From WJJR01 sp964440935 (GTDB lineage: Bacteria > Zixibacteria > MSB-5A5 > WJJR01), in NCBI GenBank assembly GCA_964440935.1, contig CAYTTY010000008.1, positions 1 to 64,000 on the forward strand: a stretch of DNA of 64,000 nucleotides, written 5' to 3'. Shown in pieces: positions 52,013 through 60,841 of this stretch (position 1 is its first letter; each line of letters starts with the position of its first letter). Made by a program: the position numbers and the translations under genes. The notes under the pieces are model-generated. The model worked only from the letters and a program-made list of their open reading frames with translations, made no database searches and was not told the origin of the DNA.

Positions 52013-53539
52013 ATGAAGAGTCCGCGTCGATCACAGTCGAAGAATTTAGACTCCGCGACCACAACGTCTATATCATCCCGGCAGCAGTTCGTCGTTGTCG
52101 CTCTGGTATTGGTACTCTTCGCCGTGCAGGTGGCAATTCTGTACCCGTTCGGGATCGACGATGTCGGCATCTCCTACCGATATGCGCTTCATCTTGCCGA
52201 GGGCGAAGGACTGACGTGGAATCCCGGCGGCGAACCCGTCGAGGGATACTCGAACCTGCTGTGGGTGCTTATTCTCGCCGGCGGGAAGACGCTGGGGTTT
52301 GATATTGAGCCGTTGTCCAAAATACTCGGTGTATTGCTTGGGGGGCTGAATCTTGTCCTGTTTATAATGCTGTGCCGTCGTCTGTGGCCACAATCGCGGT
52401 GGTGGTGGGTGCCGGCGGGTTTTATCGCGCTCTCGCCGGAGTGGGTTGCCTGGACTGTCAGCGGACTCGAAATTGCGATCTTCGGGACATTCCTACTTGT
52501 TGGATTGCTGGGTGTGTCGTTGCAGGGATCGCGACGATTGTCGCTGTTATCCGTGTCGGTGGCCGGACTGGCATTGACTCGGCCCGAAGGTGCGGCGCTG
52601 GGCTTTGTCCTGCTGGCGGTCGCGTACTGGCTGGAGCGGCGGAACACCAAGACGGTGGGGATGTCTGACTACCTGCTGCCGCTCATTGTGCTCGCGGTGG
52701 TATCGCTTGGTTTGGTGGTCTTCCGTCTCAACTACTACGGCTACCCGTTTCCCAACACGGTCGTTGCCAAGTTCGATCCGGCAATGCCGTCGGCGAAGCA
52801 GATTGGCTGGTGGCTTCTTTACACTCTGCCGTTGATTGCATCACTTGTCATCATCTGGCAAACACGGACCAATCTGAAGCAACCGTTCGTGCTGTGGACC
52901 GGTATGGCCCTGGTGATTGTGCAAATCCTGATTGTGTTGCCGGTGGTTCCGGTGATGCATTTCCTGCATCGGTATCAGATTGCGTTTCTGCCGTTGCTTG
53001 CGCTCGCGGCGCCGGCTGGTGTCGAGTTCATCCGTCGACGTTACACCGGTGTTGTGCCGTTGACTCTGGGAATACTGGCGCTATGGTCGATGCAGGGGTG
53101 GCCGGCGGTGTGGAACCGCATGCAGGGTGAAATCTATATGCGCGAACAGCAGATGTGCATTGTCGAACGATTGAAGGTGTTGCAGGGGACGCCGACAGTC
53201 GCACTCCAAGATGCCGGTCGAATTCCCTACAAGACCGATCTGCCGGCACTCGATGCGTGGGGACTATGCGACATCGAAATCGCGCGCGAGGGATTCACAC
53301 CAGGAACAATTATCCGTCGACGTCCCGCCGTGTACGTGATGTCAGCATCCGATTGGGATGAGAAAGGCTTCAGTCCGAAAATCGGTATGGATGACATTCT
53401 CATCAACCAGCCGGCGTTCAAAGAGCATTACAGCCTCTGGACCGTCTGCCGGGGTGATGGCCCACCCGCAGATTGGGCATATGATTATGCCATCTTCATT
53501 GATCATGAGTGGGGATTAAAGCACGGATTTAGTGAGTAG
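52013..53539 (+). CDS. GT-C-type polytopic glycosyltransferase
   Basis: A 508-residue protein with about ten membrane helices and a C-terminal soluble part (about 370-508). The first extracytoplasmic loop has the acidic pair in GIDDVGISYRYALHLAEGEGLTW and then GEPVEGYSNLLW, the pattern seen in GT-C arabinofuranosyl/mannosyltransferase-like proteins that use lipid-linked sugars. No close named homologue is certain. The ATG at 52013 has no ribosome site. A TATCTT box 7 nt upstream hints at a leaderless message. With the GT2 and GT4 genes it suggests a surface-glycan function. Confidence 0.75.
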   Translation: MKSPRRSQSKNLDSATTTSISSRQQFVVVALVLVLFAVQVAILYPFGIDDVGISYRYALHLAEGEGLTWNPGGEPVEGYSNLLWVLILAGGKTLGFDIEPLSKILGVLLGGLNLVLFIMLCRRLWPQSRWWWVPAGFIALSPEWVAWTVSGLEIAIFGTFLLVGLLGVSLQGSRRLSLLSVSVAGLALTRPEGAALGFVLLAVAYWLERRNTKTVGMSDYLLPLIVLAVVSLGLVVFRLNYYGYPFPNTVVAKFDPAMPSAKQIGWWLLYTLPLIASLVIIWQTRTNLKQPFVLWTGMALVIVQILIVLPVVPVMHFLHRYQIAFLPLLALAAPAGVEFIRRRYTGVVPLTLGILALWSMQGWPAVWNRMQGEIYMREQQMCIVERLKVLQGTPTVALQDAGRIPYKTDLPALDAWGLCDIEIAREGFTPGTIIRRRPAVYVMSASDWDEKGFSPKIGMDDILINQPAFKEHYSLWTVCRGDGPPADWAYDYAIFIDHEWGLKHGFSE

Positions 53540-53606
53540 ATGATGCGAAGCGCTGAGCCCTTTAGGATCCGTTGAATGAGTGCGTCACTGCAGAGAGTGT
53601 GCCGTT

Positions 53607-53677
53607 GTAGGGGCGTATTGAATACGCCCCATGCGTGTAACCATCACGAAAATAGGGCGTACTCAGTATAGCCCTAC
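53607..53677. repeat. GTAG-led hairpins, head to head
   Basis: GTAG plus GGGCGTATT-g-AATACGCCC (53607-53629) faces GGGCGTACT-c-AGTATAGCCC plus CTAC (53655-53677). It is close to the pair at 55005-55075 in reverse arrangement. Confidence 0.65.
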
Positions 53678-53784
53678 GGACGATGGTCTCGTTACTGCAT
53701 GAAATGATGGTTCCTTAGACAATCTCAACACGCCTGTTGAAGTGGGGCACGCCTGCTTTACGGCCTGTTATGGACCAGAAAAGT

Positions 53785-53938
53785 TATAGCGATTGTCAGA
53801 AGTCATGTCCGCTTCAAGCCAACAGTTGGTTGGCATCACCCGCCCTCGGGTGACGCCTTGTCCGGGAAGCAGATAGCCGTCACGCGAGGGCGCGTGACGG
53901 CACTGTGGAATCGGACAGTAATTCTGACAACCATTCTA
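53785..53938. mobile_element. MITE-like element, family A copy 2
   Basis: 154 bp with about 27-bp imperfect inverted termini (left starts TATAGCGATTGTCAGAA; 20 of 27 positions match the reversed right end). Two strong hairpins are inside: CACCCG-ccct-CGGGTG and GCCGTCACGCG...CGCGTGACGGC. These hairpins recur in inverted order at 54724-54795, on the far side of the methyltransferase gene. Confidence 0.6.
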
Positions 53939-53940
53939 AA

Positions 53941-54717
53941 ATGAACGAGCCGTCGCCACGGTTGGAGCAGCTTTTCTTCGATGTCTTTGAGGCGCTACCT
54001 CGTCAGGGTCCGGGCAATCATGTTGCCACAGCCAAAGCGTTCGCTCTTTGTCACGACTTGCCGACGTCACCGGCCGTGATTGACCTCGGCTGTGGTGTGG
54101 GTGCACAGACACTTGATTTGGCGGACCTGACCTCCGGGACCATCGTGGCCGTGGATAACCATGCGCCGATCATTGAGCGGCTCCGCGCGATAATCGCTGA
54201 GCAGGATCTCTCGGAGCGCGTCTCAGCGGTTGTCGGCGATATGGCGAACCTTGGATTGCCGCCGGCGAGTTTCGATCTCCTCTGGTCAGAGGGGGCACTT
54301 TACAACCTCGGTTTGGATAGTGCGCTTGGTGTTTGCAGCACATTGTTACGTTCTGGCGGCTACCTGGCTTTCAGCGATGCCGTCTGGCGAAAGCAGAATC
54401 CACCGCCTGAAGTCAAATCTGCATTTGACTCCGACTATCCGGACATGGGAACTGTTGCAGACGTTTTGGCGACCATCGAGCGACATCGATTCTCACCAAT
54501 CGGGCACTTCACGCTGCCGGACGAGGCGTGGTGGGATGATTTCTACACCCCGATGCTGCAACGGATCGAGGAACTCCGGGGCCGCTACGCCGCCGACGAG
54601 GAGGCGATCACCTCACTCGATCAGATTGCACAGGAGCCTGAGATGCATCGGCAGTACTCTGACTATTATGCCTACGAGTTCTTTGTGGTGCGCCGGGTGG
54701 AGGTATCCACGAGTTGA
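53941..54717 (+). CDS. Class I SAM-dependent methyltransferase
   Basis: A 258-residue protein. The SAM-binding domain has VIDLGCGVGAQT (motif I), IVAVDN and VVGDMANLGLPPASFDLLWSEGALYN. A C-terminal part with EAWWDDFYTPMLQRIEELR suggests a small-molecule methyltransferase. Substrate unknown. The ATG at 53941 is used because upstream in-frame codons (from a GTG at 53905) are the terminal repeat of the adjacent MITE. No ribosome site is visible, so the native leader may have been replaced. The gene stands alone between inverted hairpin modules. Confidence 0.83.
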   Translation: MNEPSPRLEQLFFDVFEALPRQGPGNHVATAKAFALCHDLPTSPAVIDLGCGVGAQTLDLADLTSGTIVAVDNHAPIIERLRAIIAEQDLSERVSAVVGDMANLGLPPASFDLLWSEGALYNLGLDSALGVCSTLLRSGGYLAFSDAVWRKQNPPPEVKSAFDSDYPDMGTVADVLATIERHRFSPIGHFTLPDEAWWDDFYTPMLQRIEELRGRYAADEEAITSLDQIAQEPEMHRQYSDYYAYEFFVVRRVEVSTS

Positions 54718-54723
54718 ATTCCA

Positions 54724-54795
54724 TCACGCGCCCTCGCGTGACGGCGATCTCTCATACCGGCAAGGCGTTACCCGAGGGCGGGTGACGCCACAGTC
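54724..54795. repeat. Inverted copy of the 53835-53900 hairpin module
   Basis: CACGCGCCCTCGCGTGACGG followed by TTACCCGAGGGCGGGTGACGCC. The reverse complement reproduces the order and most bases of the two hairpins inside the element at 53785-53938. Confidence 0.65.
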
Positions 54796-54812
54796 GGGGC
54801 CAGCCGCGTTCC

Positions 54813-55206
54813 TATAGCAATTGTCATAAGTCCTTCCCGTTTGGATCAGGGTGCCACGGGCCACTTGTGGTGAGTCGGCCGTAGCGAATCAAACCATCAG
54901 GCCCGTGCGTCCGCGTCTGCACAATCCCCCGTCCACGGGCCTCAAGGAGCCTGTTGAAAAAGTGCAAGAACTGATCATATCACGCACCGAGAAAGCGATC
55001 ATCCGTAGGGGCGTACTGAGTACGCCCTGGCCCCGTAGCAGTTACGCGCAGAGGGCGTATTCAATACGCCCCTACGAAAGCACGTCTCCTGCATTGACAC
55101 ACGTTTTTCAACACGCCCCTCAAGGCCCGTGGCACCCGGATGTCATCACGATACACACGGTGCCTTGCTACTCCTCGATCGGAGATTTATAATGACAACC
55201 GCTCTA
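54813..55206. mobile_element. MITE-like element, family A copy 3 (composite)
   Basis: The left end TATAGCAATTGTCATAAG and the reversed right end (TAGAGCGGTTGTCATTATAA) form an inverted pair like those at 107-365 and 53785-53938. The first 45 bp closely match 62113-62160. Inside are other repeats, including GTAG-led hairpins, so it is probably a composite. Confidence 0.5.
55005..55075. repeat. GTAG-led hairpins, head to head
   Basis: GTAG plus GGGCGTACT-g-AGTACGCCC (55005-55027) faces GGGCGTATT-c-AATACGCCC plus CTAC (55053-55075). Together with the following bases to 55108 it matches the unit at 19518-19612. Confidence 0.7.
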
Positions 55207-55235
55207 ATTCCGTAGCATGGTCATCTCGGCCATGC

Positions 55236-55260
55236 AGCACGGGCGGGACGCCCGTGCTAC
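55236..55260. repeat. Hairpin with CTAC
   Basis: AGCACGGGC-gggac-GCCCGTGCT followed by AC. On the reverse strand this is a hairpin whose stem begins at a GTAG tetranucleotide. It lies 6 bp beyond the stop of the minus-strand DUF6125 gene. Confidence 0.65.
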
Positions 55261-55265
55261 GTTTG

Positions 55266-56015
55266 TCACACACTGAACTTCCACGCACACACCCACTCCG
55301 CCGGATGCGGATCGGGCGGACAGCCGATGCACTCGGTCGTGATGCCCGGATCGACGGCGTGAGCGAACGTGGTGTATTCAACCGTGCCGCCCGATTTGCA
55401 GGGATAGGGATCCAGCCCCCTGCGTTCGCGGGCCGATTGCACTCGGCACTTGTTCATGCGCAGAATCAGCGTGCTGTCGTCCATGTGCTCGATCGTGTAC
55501 TCATTGACATGAGCGTAGAGGCGATGATGAAGCGCGGAGGCCAGTTTCAGAATGGGTGGCCCTGTGGGGAGCTCGTGGCGCGCTTCGATACAGGCGGCCT
55601 CGAACGGAGAGAAGCGCGACCAGGCGTTATCATTACAAGTCTTCGCCGTATCCATACCGTGGGTGTTCTCGACCGCCTGGAACCAGATGCCGTCATTAGC
55701 CAGCCAGTTGACCGACAGGGCGTCAAGCAGTTCGCGCAACTCACGGGCGGACTTGTTCTTCAGGGCCACCGGCAGGCCCTCCTTATCGACCTCGAAGCCC
55801 AGCACTTTGCCGAGACGTTTCATCTGCAGGCCAAAGGAGACCGGCCACACCTTCTGTTCGATCGCGATGCACTCGTCGAGACCCTTCTCACGCTCGACCT
55901 CCTGCCACCAGTGAGCATAATGGACAATCGTCCGGTGGAAGGCATTCAGGATCAATGTCAACAAGTCATCATGGGACTGTAAGTCAGGTTGGGGGACGGA
56001 TTCTGGGTCGGCCAT
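55266..56015 (-). CDS. DUF6125-like cytosolic protein
   Basis: A 249-residue soluble protein. The helical N-terminal two-thirds contain LILNAFHRTIVHYAHWWQEVE and WPVSFGLQMKRL. The C-terminal third is rich in conserved-looking cysteines (MNKCRVQSARERRGL, YPCKSGG, ECIGCPPDPHPAEWVCAWKF), reminiscent of DUF6125 and distantly of the L-2-amino-thiazoline-4-carboxylate hydrolase-like group. The Cys cluster could bind metal or a cofactor. The ATG at 56015 has GGAGC 6 nt upstream. It is divergent from the methyltransferase at 56120. Confidence 0.72.
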   Translation of the reverse strand: MADPESVPQPDLQSHDDLLTLILNAFHRTIVHYAHWWQEVEREKGLDECIAIEQKVWPVSFGLQMKRLGKVLGFEVDKEGLPVALKNKSARELRELLDALSVNWLANDGIWFQAVENTHGMDTAKTCNDNAWSRFSPFEAACIEARHELPTGPPILKLASALHHRLYAHVNEYTIEHMDDSTLILRMNKCRVQSARERRGLDPYPCKSGGTVEYTTFAHAVDPGITTECIGCPPDPHPAEWVCAWKFSV

Positions 56016-56119
56016 CGTCTGCTCCAATCGGAATATCTTGTGACAGCTCGTACAAGGGCATGATACAAAATGGGATATCTGATTCCAGTGGATTTGCCGT
56101 CTGCCGATACAAGAAATGA

Positions 56120-56866
56120 ATGGATACGCAGATTCTGACACCTCAACGGCGGCCCGCACCGTCGCCCGAACCGGTCGACAAGAGGGACGAGTTCGACCAC
56201 TACTGGGAAACGCGAAATCTGCGTTCGGTCGATCTGCGCACGCGACGGCGGATTGCCATTGTCGAATCGATGCTGGGGAGCGCACCGGGAGCGCTGCTCG
56301 ATGTCGGGTGTGGTCGTGGATCGGTCGCTGCGCACTTCGCGGAGAACGGCTACAATGTTACTGCGGTAGACATTTCCCCCTTGGCGATTCGCTGGACTGA
56401 ACGGCAGCATCCGGTCGTCAATGCCTGTGTCCTGGATGTCGAAAGTGAACCGCTACCGGGACAATTCGACGTGATTCTCAGTCTGGAAGTATTGCAACAG
56501 GTTCGGCATCCGGTCGATGTCTTGACGAAGATGTGCGAGGCTCTGTTGCCAGACGGATGTCTGATCGTCAGCTTGCCCAACGAGTTTCACCTGGCGCGAC
56601 GGTTGAGCATACTTGCCGGCCGAATCAACTTTGGCGGAATTGACGATACGCATATCAAGCTGTACACGCCACGGGAGCACCGGCGGCTGTTTGAACGCTG
56701 TGGGTTGACAATCGATATGGTCGGCACGCAGTCGATTGTACCGCCGCGTCTGTTTAATGGGAGACTGCATGATTTGACGGGGCCGCTGGCGCAGGCGTGG
56801 CCGTCCCTGTTTGCACTGTCCAGCGTCTATCGATTGACGCGAACGGAACGATCGTCCATCCTCTGA
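56120..56866 (+). CDS. Class I SAM-dependent methyltransferase (Methyltransf_11-like)
   Basis: A 248-residue protein. A SAM-binding core (about 45-150) shows ALLDVGCGRGSVAAHFA (motif I), VTAVDISPLAI and LSLEVLQQVRHP, followed by a NEFHLARRLS segment and a variable C-terminus with a few hydrophobic stretches. Substrate unknown; quinone, lipid or glycan methylation are possibilities from this subfamily. It is followed 18 bp later by a second methyltransferase and then the prepilin peptidase, all plus strand. Confidence 0.83.
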   Translation: MDTQILTPQRRPAPSPEPVDKRDEFDHYWETRNLRSVDLRTRRRIAIVESMLGSAPGALLDVGCGRGSVAAHFAENGYNVTAVDISPLAIRWTERQHPVVNACVLDVESEPLPGQFDVILSLEVLQQVRHPVDVLTKMCEALLPDGCLIVSLPNEFHLARRLSILAGRINFGGIDDTHIKLYTPREHRRLFERCGLTIDMVGTQSIVPPRLFNGRLHDLTGPLAQAWPSLFALSSVYRLTRTERSSIL

Positions 56867-56884
56867 CAAGGCCTGGGCCTCACA

Positions 56885-57748
56885 ATGGTTGAAGCGATCA
56901 CACGAGTCAACGACGCGGCCGGGACGTTCTCCGAGCGTTTCCCGATCCTGTTCGATCCGACCGGTCGTATCGAAAAGGCCTCGAAAGTCGTCGCGGTTCT
57001 GCACGACTACTTCGGAGAGAAAACGTCAGACGCGGTGGTGGTCGACGTCGGCTGCTCAACCGGGATCATGACGCGTCACTTCGCGCAGTTTTTCGGACGT
57101 GTCATTGGTCTTGATAATGACAGTGTCGGAGTCGTCCACGGCGCACGTCTCGCAAAGGAGGCGGGAATTGGCGTTGACCGTCTGCAATTCTGCGGCGGCG
57201 ACGGCTGTGCGATGCCGCTGAGGGACAACTCCGTCGATGGTGTTATCTGCAATCAAGTGTACGAACACGTCGATGATCAAACCGGTTTGATGGACGAAAT
57301 CAACCGGGTGTTGCGGCCGGGCGGCGTGTGTTACTTCGGTTGTGGGACGCGCCATGTGCTGATCGAAGGGCACTACAAGCTGCCGTTCTTGTCGTGGATT
57401 CCACACTGGCTGGCTGACATTTACATGAAGCTGGCCGGCTGGGACGTGCGCTACGATGTGCGCCTGCTCTCGTACCGCAATCTGCGCAGACTGGTCCGGC
57501 GATTCGGCGTGATTGATTACACGATTGATATCATTAAGCGTCCGGTGACGTATGCCGATGGCGAGCGCGGATGGATTCGTAAATGGGTGCAAACGTGGCC
57601 GAATTGGCTCTTGAAAGTGCTACTGCCGATAATTCCCATCCATGTCTGGGCGCTGGCGAAACCGGGCGAGAATGGTCACATTGGCCCCGGACAGTTCACA
57701 CATCGACACGAACAACCGGCTCCGAACAGGACAGCGGATGATGTATAG
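56885..57748 (+). CDS. Class I SAM-dependent methyltransferase with membrane-associating C-terminus
   Basis: A 287-residue protein. Motif I is VVDVGCSTGIMTRHFA, followed by VIGLDND and the NQVYEHVDDQTGLMDEINRVLRPGG helix-strand. The C-terminal third has hydrophobic and basic segments (LPFLSWIPHWLADIYMKL, WPNWLLKVLLPIIPIHVW) that may sit on the membrane, fitting a lipid-linked substrate. It overlaps the start of the prepilin peptidase gene by 11 bp, so the two are coupled. Confidence 0.83.
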   Translation: MVEAITRVNDAAGTFSERFPILFDPTGRIEKASKVVAVLHDYFGEKTSDAVVVDVGCSTGIMTRHFAQFFGRVIGLDNDSVGVVHGARLAKEAGIGVDRLQFCGGDGCAMPLRDNSVDGVICNQVYEHVDDQTGLMDEINRVLRPGGVCYFGCGTRHVLIEGHYKLPFLSWIPHWLADIYMKLAGWDVRYDVRLLSYRNLRRLVRRFGVIDYTIDIIKRPVTYADGERGWIRKWVQTWPNWLLKVLLPIIPIHVWALAKPGENGHIGPGQFTHRHEQPAPNRTADDV

Positions 57749-58550
57749 TGAATACTGCCTGATCGAATTTCAGAGCACACTGATCGCGTGGATTCTGACG
57801 GCGATTCTGGGCCTGGCCGTGGGCAGCTTTGTCAATGTGCTGATCTGGCGGCTGCCCAATGACGAGTCGATTATCCGTCCGCGGTCACGCTGTCCCGAGT
57901 GCAAGAACTTATTGCGCTGGTACCACAATATACCGGTGGTTTCGTGGGTGATGTTGCGGGGCCGGTGCGGGTTCTGCCGAACACGCATCAGTTGGGTCTA
58001 CCCGTTGGTGGAGCTGCTGTGTGCCGGGTTGTTTTTGATGTTCTTCTGGCGGTATGGCGCATCGCTGGTGACGATTGGGTTCTGGTATTTTGCCGCATCA
58101 TTAGTGGCGATCCTGTTCATTGATTGGAAGCATCAGATTATCCCCAATACACTCAGCTATCCGTTGGTTGTCGTGGGTTTGCTGGTGTCACTTGTTTCAC
58201 CGCACATCACCATCTGGCAATCACTCGGCGGGGCGGTTGTCGGGTTTGCCGGTTTTCTGGGAATCGCCTACCTGGGAGAGACGCTTTTCAAGAAGGAGAG
58301 CCTGGGGGGTGGCGACATCAAACTGGCGGCGGGATTAGGCGCGTTTTTAGGCATTTGGAAAGTGCTGCTCGTATTCATTCTGTCGGCCGTCGTTGGATTG
58401 ATCGCTTCGCTGGTGATGATGATGTTCTCAAAGGAACTGCGTGAGCATCGCGTGATACCGTTTGGTCCCTTCCTGGCGATTGCGGCCGTGATTGCGGGAT
58501 TCTGGGGCGATGCGATACTGCGTTTGTATGTCACGTACATGTTCCCATAG
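57738..58550 (+). CDS. Type IV prepilin peptidase / leader methyltransferase (A24)
   Basis: A 270-residue polytopic membrane enzyme that cleaves and N-methylates type IV pilin or type II secretion pseudopilin leaders. The N-terminal methyltransferase part has GSFVNVLIWRLP and two CxxC knuckles (CPEC, CGFC) between the first helices. The catalytic aspartates are in FIDWKHQIIPN and GGGDIKL. Eight or so helices follow the family layout. The start overlaps the preceding methyltransferase gene; adjacent ATGs at 57738 and 57741 are both possible. No pilin genes are in the window. Confidence 0.92.
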   Translation: MMYSEYCLIEFQSTLIAWILTAILGLAVGSFVNVLIWRLPNDESIIRPRSRCPECKNLLRWYHNIPVVSWVMLRGRCGFCRTRISWVYPLVELLCAGLFLMFFWRYGASLVTIGFWYFAASLVAILFIDWKHQIIPNTLSYPLVVVGLLVSLVSPHITIWQSLGGAVVGFAGFLGIAYLGETLFKKESLGGGDIKLAAGLGAFLGIWKVLLVFILSAVVGLIASLVMMMFSKELREHRVIPFGPFLAIAAVIAGFWGDAILRLYVTYMFP

Positions 58551-58711
58551 CAAACGCGATCGTCTCCGTTTGATCATCACACAATCTGAAGAGTTGTGCT
58601 GTGGGGTGCCCCGGAAATCGGTTCGCATCGGAGATGAATTGCGCACTTCAAGGCGAGCAGGCGGAACTGTACCGGCCAGGACACACGTGTATGCGTCTGT
58701 GGGGGGAACCA

Positions 58712-58728
58712 TCCCGTCCGAGACGGGA
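58712..58728. repeat. Short GC-rich hairpin
   Basis: TCCCGTC-cga-GACGGGA, 7-bp perfect stem, between the convergent prepilin peptidase and small zinc-ribbon genes. There is no T-run on either side. Confidence 0.45.
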
Positions 58729-58770
58729 GGCGACGAGAGTCTAGTGGATTTGTTCTACTGCGTTTGGGCC

Positions 58771-58947
58771 CTACGACGTCACTTTACGCTCACGCTTGAA
58801 TTTGGCGTGGCACGACTTGCACCGCTTGGGAGATTGATTGTAGCCCTTCTCCTCGAAGTACTCCTGTGCCGACGCGGTGAAGACAAATTCTTCTCCGCAG
58901 TCGACGCAGACCAGAATGCGATATTTGCGATCGCTGTCGTCAGCCAT
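58771..58947 (-). CDS. Small zinc-ribbon protein (zf-trcl-like)
   Basis: A 58-residue protein. ILVCVDCGEEFVFTASAQEYFEEKGY is followed by PKRCKSCHAKFKRERK. Two CxxC pairs form a treble-clef-like zinc ribbon of the probable zinc-binding zf-trcl family, with a basic C-terminal tail suited to nucleic-acid contact. AGGAGGGG precedes the ATG at 58947, which fixes the start. Function unknown. Confidence 0.82.
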   Translation of the reverse strand: MADDSDRKYRILVCVDCGEEFVFTASAQEYFEEKGYNQSPKRCKSCHAKFKRERKVTS

Positions 58948-59286
58948 CGACCCCTCCTTGAGCAATTGTGAACTGTCCGGCGTCATCCCGATATGCGCCG
59001 GATATAAACTGCGGAGTTGTGGTTCCGCCGATCGGTGGGAACCCTCCCTGAGTTAACTCACTCGCCTGTGCCCAATCCGTGGGCCGGTGTCGTAGTACTG
59101 CCGGTACGGGACGACTCTGCCGGTGGCGACGGTGTGGGTTGCTGCCCGGTGATGGTCTCATCACCCTCTGATCCGCTTCCCCTACAAGCGGGTCCAATGC
59201 GCCAGCGACAGCCCTACGAGACAGATGTTTGACGCATCTGTCAATACAAAAGTGATCCATCACTGCCAATTTCCGTTCGTGCAGAA
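58948..59286. other. Intergenic gap with one hairpin
   Basis: No gene. A perfect 8-bp hairpin, GACAGATG...CATCTGTC (59220-59242), lies 45 bp after the stop of the minus-strand NtrC-like gene and may mark its transcript end. Confidence 0.5.
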
Positions 59287-60657
59287 TCAGTTATGCGAGT
59301 AGTCAATCTCGTACCGCTTCAGCTTCTCAAAGAGCGTTGTATAGTCAATCTTAAGAATTTCGGCTGTTTTCCGTTTGTTGCCGCGTGTCTGATCGAGCAC
59401 CCGCAGGATCATCGCCCGCTCCGCCTGCATCTGGGCGTGTTGGCCCACTTCCTTCAATCCCGCACCTTCGCGGAGACGGATTTCCTGGGCGGACGGTATG
59501 CGAATCGCGATGTGTTCCGGCGTGATATGCCGCCCTTCACAGAGGATGATCGCCCGTTCGATCGTGTTTTCGAGTTCCCGCACATTGCCCGGCCAGTTGT
59601 ACCGATCCATCAACTTGAGCGCGTCTTTGGACATCTTCTTCGCCGGCTTCTTCATTTCGGCGCAGTACTTCGCAATGAAGTAATCGGTCAACATCGGGAT
59701 GTCCTCACGGCGCTCGCGCAATGGGGGGATACGAACCGGGAAGACCGACAGACGGTAGTACAAATCCTCACGAAACGTCTTATTATCAATCGCCTCTTTC
59801 AGGTCGACATTGGTGGCGGCGATCATGCGGACATCGACACTGATCTGCTTGGTGCCGCCGAGCCGCTCGAATGTCTTCTGCTGGAGAAACCGCAGCAGCT
59901 TCGCCTGCAACGCCATATCCATGTCCCCGACCTCGTCGAGGAAAACCGTGCCCCCATCGGCGATCTCGAATTTGCCGAGCTTGAGACGATTTGATGATGT
60001 GAAGGCCCCCTGCTCAGATCCGAATAGTTCGTTTTCCAAAAGCTCGCGCGGGATGGCCGCGCAGTTGATCGTGATGTATGGCTTCTCGCGTCGCGACGAG
60101 AGAGAGTGGACCCCGGCCGCGAAGAGCTCTTTACCGGTGCCGCTCTCGCCTTGGAAGAGGACGGTCGTTTCCGAATCGGCGACTTTCTTGACCAAGGCCT
60201 CGACCTCGCGCATGGCTAGTGATGTGCCAATAATCTGGTTGTAGCCCATCCGGTTGGCTAACTCACTGCGGAGCAATGAGTTCTCTGCCAGCAGCCGACG
60301 GTTCTCCAGTGCCCGATCAATGAGGACGGTGAGGTGATCGGGGTCAAAGGGTTTTGTCAGGAAGTCAAAGGCGCCCATCTTAATCGCCGAGACGGCGGTT
60401 TCGATGGTCCCGTAGGCAGTCATCACAATGACAGCCGTTTCGGGATCGCGCTCTTTGACCGCGCTCAGTACCTGAAGGCCATCCATTTCCGGCAGCTTCA
60501 GGTCGGTGAGGACGAGGTCAAATTGCTGGGATTTGGACTTTTCAACCGCCGAATTACCGTTGCGGGCGACCTCGACCTCGTGGCCCTTCGCCGTCAACGT
60601 CTCGGCCAGCATGCGTCGTACGGAGTCTTTATCGTCAACAACCAGAATGGATGACAT
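59287..60657 (-). CDS. NtrC-family response regulator with altered GAFTGA loop
   Basis: A 456-residue two-component regulator. The receiver domain (1-120) has the phospho-acceptor Asp52 in LVLTDLKLP and a lysine in TKPFDP. The AAA+ domain (about 140-370) has Walker A GESGTGKE and Walker B VFLDEVGD. A Fis-type helix-turn-helix (about 410-452, RGNKRKTAEILKIDYTTLFEKL) follows. The sigma-54 contact loop, normally GAFTGA, reads GAFTSS (217-222), so the last two residues are changed while the key Thr remains. Action at sigma-54 promoters is uncertain. GGGAGAG precedes the ATG. It is divergent from a STAS gene; no histidine kinase is adjacent. Confidence 0.9.
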   Translation of the reverse strand: MSSILVVDDKDSVRRMLAETLTAKGHEVEVARNGNSAVEKSKSQQFDLVLTDLKLPEMDGLQVLSAVKERDPETAVIVMTAYGTIETAVSAIKMGAFDFLTKPFDPDHLTVLIDRALENRRLLAENSLLRSELANRMGYNQIIGTSLAMREVEALVKKVADSETTVLFQGESGTGKELFAAGVHSLSSRREKPYITINCAAIPRELLENELFGSEQGAFTSSNRLKLGKFEIADGGTVFLDEVGDMDMALQAKLLRFLQQKTFERLGGTKQISVDVRMIAATNVDLKEAIDNKTFREDLYYRLSVFPVRIPPLRERREDIPMLTDYFIAKYCAEMKKPAKKMSKDALKLMDRYNWPGNVRELENTIERAIILCEGRHITPEHIAIRIPSAQEIRLREGAGLKEVGQHAQMQAERAMILRVLDQTRGNKRKTAEILKIDYTTLFEKLKRYEIDYSHN

Positions 60658-60770
60658 CAGTCTCTCCCGCCAAGTGGCTCACACAGTGAGTATCGGCCAA
60701 ATCCAATATTCCCTTATCCTGGTCCCATACCTGTTGCCAAACAATTGCTGACCCAAAGAAGGGGAGACTG

Positions 60771-60799
60771 TTGCCGCCGTCGCAGCGATTCGGTATAAT
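60771..60799 (+). promoter_or_regulatory. Promoter for the STAS gene
   Basis: TTGCCG (60771-60776), a 17-bp spacer and a perfect TATAAT (60794-60799). The predicted start is near 60806, with AGGAGG and the ATG at 60842 downstream. Confidence 0.6.
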
Positions 60800-60841
60800 G
60801 CTCGGTCAATGCCCGTATGGGACGGTGCAGCAGGAGGACTG

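Larger units (their letters stand above)
53540..53940. other. Repeat-filled gap before the methyltransferase
   Basis: No gene. It holds a GTAG-led hairpin pair (53607-53677) and a MITE-like family A element (53785-53938) whose right end stops 2 bp before the next start codon. Confidence 0.65.
54718..55265. other. Repeat-filled gap after the methyltransferase
   Basis: No gene; frames here run through repeats. It contains inverted copies of the hairpins at 53835-53900 (54724-54795), a family A element (54813-55206) with a hairpin pair inside it (55005-55075), and a hairpin with CTAC at 55236-55260. Confidence 0.6.

Noticed and set aside
54851..55192. 113-codon frame in the gap after the methyltransferase
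   Set aside because: It runs through interspersed repeats found elsewhere in other frames and has no ribosome site or recognisable sequence.
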